A stretch of 64,000 nt of DNA from Panacibacter microcysteis (GCF_015831355.1 NZ_JADWYR010000003.1:124001-188000), one strand, 5' to 3'; counted from the stretch's first letter, positions 17,782 to 27,796 are shown. The notes: generated from the letters alone by a model not told the origin. Numbers and translations: made by a program.

Positions 17782-19455
17782 ATGAAAAAATATTCTTTGT
17801 TTTTATGTGTTGCACTTGCAGGCATAACCATATTATTTTCCTGTTCAAAAACATACGAGCCCGTGCCCGTAGAGCAGGTAACAGGAGAGTATATCTGGGA
17901 TCCGCTCGATTCCAACGGCAACTATGCAAACCAATACCTGACGGGTATTTATGCATTATTGCCCAATGGTTATAACCGTATCGGAAGCGATTACCTGGAT
18001 GCCGCATCTGATGATGCCATACCATCGCGTACATCTGTTACAGAGGTGCAAAAAATGCTTACCGGTGGTATTACCATTTTTGATAATCCTGATGCAGGTG
18101 CATGGGCAAATGCATACACGGGTATCCGCCGCTGTACAGACTTTCTCAACAATTTTGGTATAGTACCACTGAAGAGCGCCTACGAAAAGCGTTCCCGCTT
18201 TGGTGAGGCAAGGGTTATGCGTGCCTTTTTTTACTGGGAGCTGGTAAGGCGTTGGGGTGGCGTGGCTATTGTGGGCGATTCCGTAAAAGGGCTCGAAGAC
18301 AATGTGGAAATTCCACGCAGCTCTTTTGCAAGGTGTGTAGATTATATCGTAACCGAATGCGACCGGGCTATAGACAGCCTGCGTACAGACCCTGTAGATG
18401 ACATCAATCTTGGGCGCTGGTCCCAGGCAGGTGCCATGGCATTAAAAGCACAGGTATTGTTGTTTGCCGCAAGCCCTTTGTACAACGGCAATGAAATAGG
18501 AGATACGCTCAACGGCTACCCAACGTACGATGCAAACCGCTGGCAGCTTGCAGCCAATGCTGCTAAGCAGGTAATGGATATTGGTGTTTACCAGCTCGAT
18601 CCCGACTTCAGGTCTGTGTTTATCAGCCAGCGTAACAATGAAATTATTTTTGCAAAACTGCAGGGCAGGGGCCGGAGCGTGGAAAACCAGAATGGTCCGC
18701 CAAACTTTTCCTCCGCACCTGCACTGGGCTATACCAGTCCTACGCAGGAACTGGTAGATGCATACGGCATGGCAAATGGTAAACCCATTACAGACCCCGC
18801 TTCTGGTTATGATGCCAACAATCCTTACGCAAACCGCGATCCGCGTTTTTATGCAACTATTTTATACAATGGCGCACCATGGCTCAATACCACGCTGGAA
18901 ACTTTTGTAGGTGGTCTTAGTGGCCCCGGTGCTTCCGCCGGTACACAAACTAAAACAGGATACTATACCTGTAAGTTTATGGCCGATTATTCCACGCAAA
19001 CGCAGTATGGGGACAGCTACCACGACTGGATTTACTTCCGTTATGCAGATATACTGTTAAGCTATGCAGAAGCCCTGAACGAATTCTCCGGCCCCGGTAC
19101 TGAGGTATATACAGCCGTTGAAGCGGTGCGTAGCCGCGCAGGCCTCAATCCTTTTACGCTTGATGCAGGTTTGTCCAAAGAGCAGATGAGAGATATCATC
19201 CGCAATGAGCGCCGGAAAGAATTTGCTTTTGAGGAACACCGTTTCTGGGATATACGCCGCTGGAAGATTGCAGAGCAGGTATATGCAGATCCGCTGCATG
19301 GTATGAGCATTATCAAAAATGCATCGGGCAGCTTTACCTACAATATAGAACCTGTTATACAACCGGTGTTTATGGCTGCAAAAGATTACTATTACCCGGT
19401 TCCTTATAACGAGATGATCAGTAATAGCAACATGCGGCAGAACCCGGGCTGGTAA
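17782..19455 (+). CDS. RagB/SusD family lipoprotein, partner of the preceding SusC
   Basis: The 557-residue protein has a lipobox at Cys21 (GITILFSC) and SusD motifs: FGEARVMRAFFYWELVRRWGGVAIV, AGAMALKAQVLLFAASPLYNG, FRYADILLSYAEALNEFSGPG and RNERRKEFAFEEHRFWDIRRWK. It lies 29 bp after the SusC gene, the standard SusCD order. It is clearly related to the SusD at 11245, suggesting both recognise similar glycans. It is followed by a dispersed repeat and a structured leader. Confidence 0.95.
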   Translation: MKKYSLFLCVALAGITILFSCSKTYEPVPVEQVTGEYIWDPLDSNGNYANQYLTGIYALLPNGYNRIGSDYLDAASDDAIPSRTSVTEVQKMLTGGITIFDNPDAGAWANAYTGIRRCTDFLNNFGIVPLKSAYEKRSRFGEARVMRAFFYWELVRRWGGVAIVGDSVKGLEDNVEIPRSSFARCVDYIVTECDRAIDSLRTDPVDDINLGRWSQAGAMALKAQVLLFAASPLYNGNEIGDTLNGYPTYDANRWQLAANAAKQVMDIGVYQLDPDFRSVFISQRNNEIIFAKLQGRGRSVENQNGPPNFSSAPALGYTSPTQELVDAYGMANGKPITDPASGYDANNPYANRDPRFYATILYNGAPWLNTTLETFVGGLSGPGASAGTQTKTGYYTCKFMADYSTQTQYGDSYHDWIYFRYADILLSYAEALNEFSGPGTEVYTAVEAVRSRAGLNPFTLDAGLSKEQMRDIIRNERRKEFAFEEHRFWDIRRWKIAEQVYADPLHGMSIIKNASGSFTYNIEPVIQPVFMAAKDYYYPVPYNEMISNSNMRQNPGW

Positions 19456-19516
19456 AAGGTTTTGCGATGTGCGGTTGGTGATGCGGGGTAATATGGAAAG
19501 ACAAGAGATGAGGTTG

Positions 19517-19583
19517 CCGGCTGTGGTGCATGTGGCATCGCCTGTTGTGTCACTCACTTGTACAGATGGTTCTCTATGCAGCA
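19517..19583 (+). repeat. dispersed intergenic repeat, copy 7
   Basis: It begins CCGGCTGTGG, contains TGGCATCGCCTG and the perfect core TTGTGTCACTCACTTGTAC at 19545-19563, and continues to CTATGCAGC. It lies just after the SusD gene at 17782. Confidence 0.85.
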
Positions 19584-19586
19584 GGG

Positions 19587-19760
19587 AACCTAATCTGACC
19601 GTCCGGGTCTGATGAGGTTGTGTGAAGCCATAACCGGTGAGACCAGCAGCGCGGAGACCGCACCCATGCGTGAGGGATAGCAGCGGAAATCTTTTTTGTG
19701 AGGCACGAACAAAAAAATTGCAGCGGATAGCCCGACCCGGAGGGGCACGCCACAGAGAAT
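19587..19760 (+). ncRNA. structured RNA / 5' leader upstream of SusC, Flavo-1-like in its second half
   Basis: Hairpin 1 (19587-19619) pairs AACCT, ATC and GACC with GGTC, GAT and AGGTT, separated by two single-base mismatches and closed by a 5-nt loop. The second part (about 19674-19735) has the unit GCAGCGGA twice, flanking a hairpin in which AAT and TTTTTTGT (19688-19699, C bulge) pair with ACAAAAAAATT (19709-19719). The motif pair GATAGCAGCGGAAATC and TTGCAGCGGATAGC recalls a conserved Bacteroidota noncoding RNA that I associate with Flavo-1, from memory only. It ends about 55 nt before the SusC start and could be a leader or a separate small RNA. Confidence 0.5.
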
Positions 19761-19814
19761 AACAATCAACGCCTGCAAAGCGGGCGCATATAAAAAATAT
19801 TAACGCAGAGCTTT

Positions 19815-22800
19815 ATGAAAAGAGCGCAACTATTACTATTGTTTTTTGCATTGATCATTACAGGTTCAGTGTGTGCGCAAAGCATAACAATACGTGGTAC
19901 CATTAAAGATGCAAACGGGCCGCTGGCAGAAACAACCGTACAGGAAAAAGGGCTAACCACCAACGGTACCATTGCAGACCAGAATGGTAAGTTTAGCATT
20001 GCCCTGAAAGGCAAGACGATGACGTTGGTATTTAAACGCGTTGGCTATGCAGACCAGGAACTGAAAGTAGAAGCCGGCGACCGCGACATTGAAGTAACGA
20101 TGCAGCCCTCTGAGCAGGGTCTCGACCAGGTGATTGTAGTGGGCTATGGTACCAAGAAAAGGGTAACAAACACCGGTGCAGTAAGTTCTATTTCTGCAGA
20201 TGCCATACGCAATATTCCAACAGCCAATGTTCAAAATTCCTTGCAGGGTAAGCTTCCGGGTTTCTTCTCTGTACAGCGTGGCGGGCAGCCGGGCAGGGAT
20301 GCGTCAGACTTTTTTATCCGGGGTATCAGTTCTTTGAATGGTGATGGTAACAAGCCGCTGATCATCGTTGATGATATTGAGTATACATACGAACAGCTCT
20401 CGCAGATAAACGTAAATGAGATCGAGAGCATTTCTATTTTGAAAGATGCCTCTACCACCGCCATCTATGGCATCAAAGGCGCCAATGGTGTGTTGATCGT
20501 AAAAACAAGACGCGGTGCGCTGGGCGTACCAAAAGTAAATGCAAGGGTGGAGACAGGTATGCAATCGCCCACCAAAGTACCCAGGTTTTTAAACGCATAC
20601 GAAACCGCATCGCTCGTAAATGAAGCATTGAGCAATGATGGCCTGCAGCCGCGTTTTACACAACAGGATCTCGACCTGTACAAGTCAGGTGATGACCCTT
20701 ACGGCCACCCTGATGTAAACTGGTACGATGTAGTGTTTAAACCTTTCGCCCTGCAGGCAAATACCAATGTTGATATATCGGGCGGTACAGACAATGTAAA
20801 ATACTTTATCTCTGCCGGTGCGTTTACACAAAATGGGAACCTCAATGATTTTACTGACCCACGTAACCAGGGTGTAAAGAACAACTACTTTTTCCGCAGG
20901 TATAATTTCAGGAGCAACCTCGATATACAGGCCACCAAATCGTTAAAGATCAGGCTCGATGTTACGGGCAGGTTCGGTCAGATCAATCAGCCGTTGTTTT
21001 ATCCCTATTTCAGTAATGGTGTTTCCGGCATTATGCAGGAGATATACGACTTCTCTATTATTACGCCTTATGCGGCGCCGGTGCTAAACCCCAATGGCAG
21101 CTATGCATGGGCGTACGGTCCAAACCTGAGCAATGAGCCTACCATCAATGCAAGGCTGGCTACCATGGGCTATACCCGTACCAGCAGAACAGACTTTAAC
21201 ACGTTGTTTGGCGTAACAGAAAAGCTCGATTTTATCACCAGGGGTTTGTCATTCGAAGGCCGGCTTGCATACAGCAATACCTCTGATATTACCAGGACAT
21301 TGCAACGCGGCGAGGTGCCGCCTGCATTCCACTACGACCCCACAACAGGGGTGTACACTACCAGTAAACACAACAATTATACACTCAGCAATTTTGCACT
21401 GCGTGCGGGCAATAACCTGTTTGATAAAAGGGTAAACCTGCAGGCTTTCCTAAACTACGACCGCCTGTTTGGCGAGCATCATTTCTCTGGCATGGCACTG
21501 CTCAACCAGACTAACTACACAGCGAAAAACTTTTTTACCAACCAGTTGCAGGTGCCCGAAAAATTCCAGGGTTTTACGTTGAAACTCGGGTATGATTTCA
21601 AAAGAAAATATTTGTTGGATTTCAATGCAGGCTACAATGGTTCAGACAGGTTTAGTGCGGGTAACCGTTTTGGTTTCTTCCCTGCAGTGGGTGTGGGCTG
21701 GAACCTGGCAGAAGAAAAATTCTTCAAAGACCGGTTTCCGTTTATACAGTTGTTCAAACTGCGCGGCTCTTTCGGCTGGGTGGGCTCAGATGCGGTGCCC
21801 GATGGCCGCTACCTGTATGAACAGTTTTATTACCGAGGTGGCGGTTACTCATTCGGTCAGTCCAGCAATAGCGTAGCGGGTATTTATGAAGGTAGCCTTG
21901 GCAATGCCATGGTAAGCTGGGAAAAAGCACGCAAGAAAGATATTGGCCTGGATGTAAACATGTTTAAAGACAAGCTTTCGGTTACCGTAGATTTTTTCGA
22001 TGATTTCCGTTACGACCAGTTATTTTATCCCGGTTCTATCTCTGCTATTCTTGGTGTGGGCTTTGCAAGGGAAAACCTTGCCAGTGTGCGCAACCGCGGC
22101 TGGGATGGGCAGGTACGTTTCCAGGATAACATTGGCAAAGTAGCGTACGACATTACTGCCGTTTTCTCCTACGCCAAAAACAAAATCGTTTTCCAGGATG
22201 AACCATTGCCCGCATACCCCTGGCTTGCAAGAACAGGCCACCCGATCGGTCAGCCATTTGGTTACACATGGGTAGGTTTTTACGAAAACCAGGAAGACAT
22301 CGATAAAAGTCCGAAACCAAATGTTGATCCGTCGATCATCAAACCCGGGGATTTAAAATATGCAGACCTCAATGGCGATGGTGTAATTGATGAGCGCGAC
22401 CAGGGCCCGATAGGCAAACCAAACATTCCAAACACATCGCTTGGTATTACGCTTGGTGTACACTACAAAGGGCTTGATGTAAGCGTACTTTTCCAGGGCG
22501 CATTCAATTACAGTTTTGCGGTACAGGGCATCGGTATAGAACCGTTCAGGAGCCAGATGCAACCCATTCACCAGTTACGGTGGACGCCCGATAATGCCGA
22601 CAACGCAAAGTTCCCCAGGCTTACATCTAACCAGGCGGGTGTCAGCAGCCCATCTGTGTATCCGTCTACATTCTGGTTACTCAATGCACATTATGTGCGT
22701 ATGAAGACAGTGGAGATCGGTTACAGGTTGCCCGAAAAGCTGTTGCCGTTCAACATTAGCAATGCAAGGCTCTACTTCAGTGCATACAACCTGTTTACAT

Positions 22801-22910
22801 GGTCAAACTTTTCATTGTACCAGCAAGACCCTGAAATATCATCCAACACAGCAGGCGATGCATACCTTAACCAGCGTGTAATGAACCTTGGTATACAGGT
22901 AGGTTTTTAG
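19815..22910 (+). CDS. SusC/RagA family TonB-dependent outer-membrane transporter (no adjacent downstream SusD)
   Basis: This 1031-residue protein has a signal peptide (FFALIITGSVCAQ), a carboxypeptidase-regulatory-like domain (ITIRGTIKDANGPLAETTVQ) and the classical SusC lead-in DQVIVVGYGTKKRVTNTGAVS. Plug motifs are LQGKLPGFFSVQRGGQPG, IIVDDIEYTYEQLSQINVNEIESISILKD and STTAIYGIKGANGVLIVKTR, and a barrel ends VMNLGIQVGF. Unlike most SusC genes it is followed by a repeat, a terminator-like hairpin and lnt, not by SusD. The SusD at 11245 lacks an upstream SusC, so these two may be a separated pair. Confidence 0.95.
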   Translation: MKRAQLLLLFFALIITGSVCAQSITIRGTIKDANGPLAETTVQEKGLTTNGTIADQNGKFSIALKGKTMTLVFKRVGYADQELKVEAGDRDIEVTMQPSEQGLDQVIVVGYGTKKRVTNTGAVSSISADAIRNIPTANVQNSLQGKLPGFFSVQRGGQPGRDASDFFIRGISSLNGDGNKPLIIVDDIEYTYEQLSQINVNEIESISILKDASTTAIYGIKGANGVLIVKTRRGALGVPKVNARVETGMQSPTKVPRFLNAYETASLVNEALSNDGLQPRFTQQDLDLYKSGDDPYGHPDVNWYDVVFKPFALQANTNVDISGGTDNVKYFISAGAFTQNGNLNDFTDPRNQGVKNNYFFRRYNFRSNLDIQATKSLKIRLDVTGRFGQINQPLFYPYFSNGVSGIMQEIYDFSIITPYAAPVLNPNGSYAWAYGPNLSNEPTINARLATMGYTRTSRTDFNTLFGVTEKLDFITRGLSFEGRLAYSNTSDITRTLQRGEVPPAFHYDPTTGVYTTSKHNNYTLSNFALRAGNNLFDKRVNLQAFLNYDRLFGEHHFSGMALLNQTNYTAKNFFTNQLQVPEKFQGFTLKLGYDFKRKYLLDFNAGYNGSDRFSAGNRFGFFPAVGVGWNLAEEKFFKDRFPFIQLFKLRGSFGWVGSDAVPDGRYLYEQFYYRGGGYSFGQSSNSVAGIYEGSLGNAMVSWEKARKKDIGLDVNMFKDKLSVTVDFFDDFRYDQLFYPGSISAILGVGFARENLASVRNRGWDGQVRFQDNIGKVAYDITAVFSYAKNKIVFQDEPLPAYPWLARTGHPIGQPFGYTWVGFYENQEDIDKSPKPNVDPSIIKPGDLKYADLNGDGVIDERDQGPIGKPNIPNTSLGITLGVHYKGLDVSVLFQGAFNYSFAVQGIGIEPFRSQMQPIHQLRWTPDNADNAKFPRLTSNQAGVSSPSVYPSTFWLLNAHYVRMKTVEIGYRLPEKLLPFNISNARLYFSAYNLFTWSNFSLYQQDPEISSNTAGDAYLNQRVMNLGIQVGF

Positions 22911-22926
22911 TAAATACAATAATGGG

Positions 22927-22995
22927 CCGGGCAACAGTATATGCATGAGGCTTCCGTTGCGTCGCACACTTGTACTGTATCACATTTGTCAGCCC
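22927..22995 (+). repeat. dispersed intergenic repeat, copy 8
   Basis: It begins CCGGGCAACAG and has core TTGCGTCGCACACTTGTAC at 22957-22975, followed by TGTATCACATTTGTCAGCC. It lies 15 bp after the SusC stop. Confidence 0.8.
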
Positions 22996-23040
22996 TTCCG
23001 GGTATAGCAACGCAGGTTGTACAAAGTCCTCAAAATAACA

Positions 23041-23071
23041 AATGGCCTGGCCGCTTACGCGCCAGGCCATT
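23041..23071. terminator. strong hairpin, probable terminator after SusC
   Basis: The perfect 11-bp stem AATGGCCTGGC / GCCAGGCCATT encloses a 9-nt loop. There is no long T tract, so it could also be a processing or regulatory structure in the lnt leader; lnt starts 66 bp further on. Confidence 0.6.
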
Positions 23072-23137
23072 CTGTATAAAAACATAATAACGCCAAACAC
23101 AAAATTCAACACTATAAAGTTCCCTATCTTGCAAATC

Positions 23138-24661
23138 ATGCGTTCATCTTTTACCAGCTATATTCTACCCGCAATTGTTTCAGGCTTGCTGGCCACAGGC
23201 GCAGCCACACATCCAAACTTCTGGTTAAGCTGGTTATATCTTGTTCCGCTGTTTTTTGCATTGGTCAATGCCGGTACAGGAAACGCGTTACGTGCAGGCA
23301 TTGCATTTGGCGTGGCGCTGGGTTTACCATCTTTTTACTGGATGGTGCCGGGTGCTGCACGTTTTACCGGCAGCAGTACAAACCTGTATGGTATAGCCGT
23401 ATATGTATTATCCGTTGTTTTTCTTGCTGCATATTTTGGCTTCATCAACTGGTTGTTTGCACTGCTGAAGCAGCGCAGGCAAACACGTTTCAGTTTTATT
23501 GCCGATGCTGTAATTGTTGCCGCTGTTTATGCGGTTGCCGAGGCGCTGTATATGAATCTTACAACAGGCATGCCCTGGTTTGGTTTCCATGCAGGCAATG
23601 GCCTGCTGGCCAATTTGTATACCATCCAGCCTGCGTCTGTATTCGGTATGCACATACTCAGTTTTGTAGTGGTAATGGTCAATTACCTGCTGGCATACAC
23701 CATCGCTAAAAGAAAATGGACAATAATAGTATATCCCGCAATTACTGCATGTGTATATGTTGTATGGGGTTCTGCGTTGTATGCAGGCTTTTCAAAAGAG
23801 CAGCCGGTAGCAGCACCCGTAACTGTTGCATTGCTCAATCAAAACATAGAACCAGAAATTCGCTGGGATGATCAGAATGGCAACAAACTGGTTGCGGCTC
23901 TTTTTGCACTGGATAGTATTGCTGCCGCTCAAAAGCCCGGCGTAATGATGTGGTCGGAGTCTGCCGTGCCATGGACATACCGCCCTGATGATGACCTCGT
24001 AAAAGAGATGCTGCGGATATCATCTGCTGCAGGGCCCATGCATTTGCTCGGTATCAATACAGACTTCGCCGATAACGTGGTGTTCAACTCAGTATATGCC
24101 ATCAACAAAGACGGCAGGGTGGCAGGCAGGTACGATAAACAAAGGCTGTTATCTTTTATTGAGCAGGATGTTGCAGGGCTGTCATTCCCGTTTTTGTCAA
24201 GCGGTGGTTTTATGGTGCAGCCGGGTGCGGCAACAACACCGCTGCAAACAGCTTATGGCAGTATCGGCGTAATGATCTGCAATGAATCTACTTTGCCACA
24301 GGCCGCTGCAGAGCCCGTACGTAAAGGGGCTACCTGGCTGGCCAACCTCAGCAACGACGGCTGGTTCAGGGAGACTTACCTTGCAGACCTGCATTTCTGG
24401 AATGTAAAATTAAGGGCGGTAGAATGCAGGAGAGATGTGCTCGTTTGCAGCAACAATGGTTATACCGGCCAGGTAAAAGCAACCGGTGAAGTGGCTTTGC
24501 AGGTGAGAGACGACCAGGCCTTTGTAAAAATGGTTACGGTAAACCAGTACGATAACGTTACACTGGCTGCTGCCTATCCTTTCTTATTCGTTTATATCTG
24601 CGCTATCGGTTTGGTTGTTGCGGCTGTCCGTAACAGGATGTTGCAACCGGGATCCACTTAG
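23138..24661 (+). CDS. lnt: apolipoprotein N-acyltransferase
   Basis: The 507-residue protein has an N-terminal membrane part of about six or seven hydrophobic segments (residues about 5-215) and a C-terminal nitrilase-like periplasmic domain. The catalytic triad can be proposed as Glu in MMWSESAVPW, Lys in GRYDKQRLLSF and Cys in GVMICNESTLPQ, matching the Glu-Lys-Cys of this family. It adds the third acyl chain to the N-terminal cysteine of lipoproteins. Start 23138 is chosen because the region upstream (in-frame ATG at 23042) contains the hairpin. Its 3' end overlaps the opposite-strand lgt gene by 78 bp. Confidence 0.88.
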   Translation: MRSSFTSYILPAIVSGLLATGAATHPNFWLSWLYLVPLFFALVNAGTGNALRAGIAFGVALGLPSFYWMVPGAARFTGSSTNLYGIAVYVLSVVFLAAYFGFINWLFALLKQRRQTRFSFIADAVIVAAVYAVAEALYMNLTTGMPWFGFHAGNGLLANLYTIQPASVFGMHILSFVVVMVNYLLAYTIAKRKWTIIVYPAITACVYVVWGSALYAGFSKEQPVAAPVTVALLNQNIEPEIRWDDQNGNKLVAALFALDSIAAAQKPGVMMWSESAVPWTYRPDDDLVKEMLRISSAAGPMHLLGINTDFADNVVFNSVYAINKDGRVAGRYDKQRLLSFIEQDVAGLSFPFLSSGGFMVQPGAATTPLQTAYGSIGVMICNESTLPQAAAEPVRKGATWLANLSNDGWFRETYLADLHFWNVKLRAVECRRDVLVCSNNGYTGQVKATGEVALQVRDDQAFVKMVTVNQYDNVTLAAAYPFLFVYICAIGLVVAAVRNRMLQPGST

Positions 24662-25612
24662 CGCCGCATAGTCGATATGCTTTTTATAGGCAGGGATGCT
24701 GTAGAATAGTATAAGACCGGTGGCCACAAAAAGAAGCGCAAACATTTCTCCCTGTGTAACAGCAATACCCAGTATGTTGTAATGACTGTTGATCCTGATC
24801 TGTTCTATCAAAAACCTTTCAATGCCGTTGAGTACAAGATAAACTGCCCACAACTGCCCGGCATACTTAAACCTGTTCCGCATACTGTACAGCACAAAGC
24901 AAAGCGTTATACAAACCACAGCTTCGTATAAAGACGTGGGGTACACAGGCGCACCAAGCTGGTTGCAGTAATCATCCCATGTACAGCCTGGTATGTATAC
25001 ACCTTCTCTTAATGTATTGTGAGGATAGCGGTAAGCCCATGCCCAGCCTGGCAGCCAGCTTACCGGTTTGGCATTGAAGTTTGTTACGCCCCAGTCTCCA
25101 TCGCCGGAGAAATGACAACCCAGCCTGCCTACACCATATGCAATCATAAAAGCGGGTGTCATGCAATCTGCAATAATCAGCGGCCGCATGCCTCTGCGCT
25201 GGTAATAAAACCAGATAACTACGGAAGCCAGTACAAGGCCACCATAAAAACTAAAGCCCGATGTGGACAGCAGTTCCCCCAAAGCATCCTGCAGGAACAA
25301 GGCCGGCTCTTCGAGTGCACCGGAGATCTTCGACCCTATGATACCGGTAACTGCGGCAATAATGATAACAGGTTCTGTTGTTTCATGCGGGTAAGCATAA
25401 TATGTGACGGGATGAGCAGAGCCTTTGTACAACACACGTTTTACGGGTAAAAGCAATCCTTTACCTTCTTTTTCGATCATGCACTTTTTCCAGATCCATG
25501 CTGCGGGAAAGAAGCACAGCGCAATAAAAAAACCTGCCGTGTTGATGTGCCGTAGTACCGGGATCGAAACATCAAACGCCTCATTAAAAAAATAATACAG
25601 GTTGGGATACAT
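24584..25612 (-). CDS. lgt: prolipoprotein diacylglyceryl transferase
   Basis: The 342-residue membrane protein carries the Lgt signature region AYGVGRLGCHFSGDGDWG, a conserved FSFYGGLVLAS segment and YPTSLYEAVVCITLC near the C-terminal part, with about seven hydrophobic segments. It transfers diacylglycerol to the cysteine of lipoprotein precursors, the first step of the pathway whose last step is Lnt. It is longer than the common length of about 270-300, mainly from an insertion at residues 50-80 and a polar C-terminal tail. That tail is encoded by the region overlapping lnt on the other strand. Confidence 0.92.
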   Translation of the reverse strand: MYPNLYYFFNEAFDVSIPVLRHINTAGFFIALCFFPAAWIWKKCMIEKEGKGLLLPVKRVLYKGSAHPVTYYAYPHETTEPVIIIAAVTGIIGSKISGALEEPALFLQDALGELLSTSGFSFYGGLVLASVVIWFYYQRRGMRPLIIADCMTPAFMIAYGVGRLGCHFSGDGDWGVTNFNAKPVSWLPGWAWAYRYPHNTLREGVYIPGCTWDDYCNQLGAPVYPTSLYEAVVCITLCFVLYSMRNRFKYAGQLWAVYLVLNGIERFLIEQIRINSHYNILGIAVTQGEMFALLFVATGLILFYSIPAYKKHIDYAALSGSRLQHPVTDSRNNQTDSADINE

Positions 25613-25679
25613 TGGTTGATTTTACTGTGTTGTTATACGTGCCTGTGGGGGCTTTCTCCGCTGCTGTCTCCTCGTTTGC

Positions 25680-25743
25680 TCCATCATGCTTCCACCGTAC
25701 AAGTGAGTGACACAACAGGTGATGCCACATGTACTGCTGCCCG
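25680..25743 (-). repeat. dispersed intergenic repeat, copy 9
   Basis: The plus strand shows GTACAAGTGAGTGACACAA at 25697-25715, then CAGGTGATGCCACATGTACTGCTGCCCG. It is therefore a minus-oriented copy, between lgt and the esterase gene. Confidence 0.85.
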
Positions 25744-25756
25744 TACACAAAAATCC

Positions 25757-27709
25757 TTACGGAATATATTCAAACAGCCTGCCCGCAGTAATGGCAGGAA
25801 GACTGTCTGTTCTGAAAGGCGCCACCGGCAAGCCTTTGCTGCTATAGAGGTTTAACGTTCCCGGGTTATCTGCCCATGCATAGCGAACCGCTACCGGCGA
25901 TTTTACCGCGCTGCTGTACACCACTACGGTATTGTTGCTGATGTATGCCTGCGCCCAGTGAAACACGTTGTCTTTACCTGCAATGGCAAAGCCGTTGATA
26001 TAGCCATATTTGTCAGTTGACTTCAGCTCAGGGTTACCGCTGAAAGAAACAATAATACTGTCTCCGCTAACGGTCATGCTTTCGTATAACGGACTGGTAT
26101 AAGCCGTATCAACATCGTAAATATTTTTAAGTGCGGCAAGCCCTAAGCGTATACCCACGTCTTTCTTGTTTTTGGGGTGTATGTCATTTGCTTCACCAAT
26201 ATCAATGGCGGTGGCCATACCGGTATTGGGCAGTTGCAATGCGGCGGCCTGTGCCTCTCTTAGCTCCGCCCACTCGCTGTTACCGGGCATTGCAGGTTCC
26301 TGCATATAATTGGCCAGTTGTACAAAAAGAAACGGCAAACTATCCTGCTTAAACTTGTTGCGCCAGTTATTGATCATGGCAGGGAACAACGTTTTATATT
26401 CTTCTGCTCTTGATGCATTGCCTTCGCCCTGGTACCATATTACGCCTTTTATAGCAAGGTTGGTAATGGGTGCTATACAACCGTTGTACAGCAGTGCAGG
26501 AGAGCTGAATACATAATCATTTACAACAAGTGGTTTGGTAAAATCTGCTGCATTGATCTTTGCACCGGTCCTGTATTGCCAGGTGCCCGCCAGGCGTGGA
26601 TCCCAGAACATGTTATAGATACCGCCTTTATTGCCCGCATCAAAAATGCGCACAACGATCACGTTGTTTTTCGGTTGCAGGTATTCAACGGGCACGCTGT
26701 AATTGCGCCAGTTAAAATTGCCCAGTGTTTCACCAACTTGATGACCGTTTACCCAGGTTATATCATAGTCATCAAGCTGGCCAAGGCTTACATTAAATGT
26801 GTTGCCTTTGTAGTCTGCAGGCAGGTCAAATGTTCTGCGCATCCATACAGCACCGTCAAAATTGGTGAGTTCATCATTGTTCCAGTAGCCCGGCACCTGC
26901 AATGTTTTCCAGCCGCTGGTATTGGTGCTTGTATCATACCATTTTTCAACAAGGCCGGGATCATTGGCGAGGTAAAAGTTCTTTTCCCATTCGGGTTTTA
27001 TTTTTTCGAATTCGGTTCTTACAGTTGCAAAATTTTTGCCGGGGGCAAGGTAGGTGTCGTAATAATCTTTGAACTGTGGCATTGTCATCAGTGCATCATT
27101 ACTCATCCATGTTTCAACAGCGGTTGCACCAAGATTATCAGCAATCAGACCAATAGGTATGTGCAGGTTTTCCTGCAGGTGCCGGCCAAAGAAAAAGCCA
27201 ACCGCGGAAAAATCCTGTATGGTTTTGATATCGCATATTTTCCATTGGCCACCGGAGAGTGTGTCCTGCGGTACATAATTGGTGGAAAGACCTGCTGTGA
27301 ACAGCCTGATGTTATTGTTGTTGTTGCGTTGCGCGTCTGTTTCTTTCACCGCAATTTCATTTACGCGAAACTGCATGTTGCTCTGCCCGCCGCAGAGCCA
27401 GATATCGCCGTATAAAATATTGTCGAGTTGTATGGTGTTGCTGCCTTTTACTATTACGCTGAAAGGCCCGCCGGCATCGTGTTTTGGCACAACAATCTTC
27501 CAGCTTCCGTCTTTGCCGGCCTTTGTTTTATACGTAACATTATCAATGGTAACACTGATCTTTTCACTTTTGTCTGCCCATCCCCAGATGGTGCAGGGCA
27601 TATCGCGCTGCAACACCATATTACTTTGAAAAATGTTGTGCAGTTTTACCGTTGCAAAAACATGGCATGCTATACAGGTTACAGTAAACAATAACAGGAT
27701 CTTTTTCAT
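25757..27709 (-). CDS. sialate O-acetylesterase-like SGNH protein, exported
   Basis: The 650-residue protein has a signal peptide ([19 protein letters not shown]), then the N-terminal beta-rich region of this family ([23 protein letters not shown]). The SGNH nucleophile lies in [13 protein letters not shown], and the Asp/His end of the catalytic site in [18 protein letters not shown] galactose-binding-like beta sandwich is inserted at about residues 260-390 ([30 protein letters not shown]), as in bacterial SASA esterases. It removes O-acetyl groups from sugars. Start 27709 (signal peptide) is preferred to 27769, which falls inside a dispersed repeat. Confidence 0.92.
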   Translation of the reverse strand: MKKILLLFTVTCIACHVFATVKLHNIFQSNMVLQRDMPCTIWGWADKSEKISVTIDNVTYKTKAGKDGSWKIVVPKHDAGGPFSVIVKGSNTIQLDNILYGDIWLCGGQSNMQFRVNEIAVKETDAQRNNNNNIRLFTAGLSTNYVPQDTLSGGQWKICDIKTIQDFSAVGFFFGRHLQENLHIPIGLIADNLGATAVETWMSNDALMTMPQFKDYYDTYLAPGKNFATVRTEFEKIKPEWEKNFYLANDPGLVEKWYDTSTNTSGWKTLQVPGYWNNDELTNFDGAVWMRRTFDLPADYKGNTFNVSLGQLDDYDITWVNGHQVGETLGNFNWRNYSVPVEYLQPKNNVIVVRIFDAGNKGGIYNMFWDPRLAGTWQYRTGAKINAADFTKPLVVNDYVFSSPALLYNGCIAPITNLAIKGVIWYQGEGNASRAEEYKTLFPAMINNWRNKFKQDSLPFLFVQLANYMQEPAMPGNSEWAELREAQAAALQLPNTGMATAIDIGEANDIHPKNKKDVGIRLGLAALKNIYDVDTAYTSPLYESMTVSGDSIIVSFSGNPELKSTDKYGYINGFAIAGKDNVFHWAQAYISNNTVVVYSSAVKSPVAVRYAWADNPGTLNLYSSKGLPVAPFRTDSLPAITAGRLFEYIP

Positions 27710-27728
27710 GATGGTATTTTTTGGGGAA

Positions 27729-27796
27729 CCGGCAAATGAATATGTGGCATCGTCCCTTGTGTCACTCACTTGTACTGCTGATCATTGTGCAGCACC
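27729..27796 (+). repeat. dispersed intergenic repeat, copy 10
   Basis: It begins CCGGCAAATG, contains TGGCATCGTCCC and the perfect core TTGTGTCACTCACTTGTAC at 27757-27775, then TGCTGATCATTGTGCAGC. It lies immediately upstream of the esterase start, on the opposite strand. Confidence 0.85.

Noticed and set aside
26576-27415. 279-codon plus-strand open frame
   Set aside because: It is the antisense shadow of the well-supported esterase gene and has no domain.
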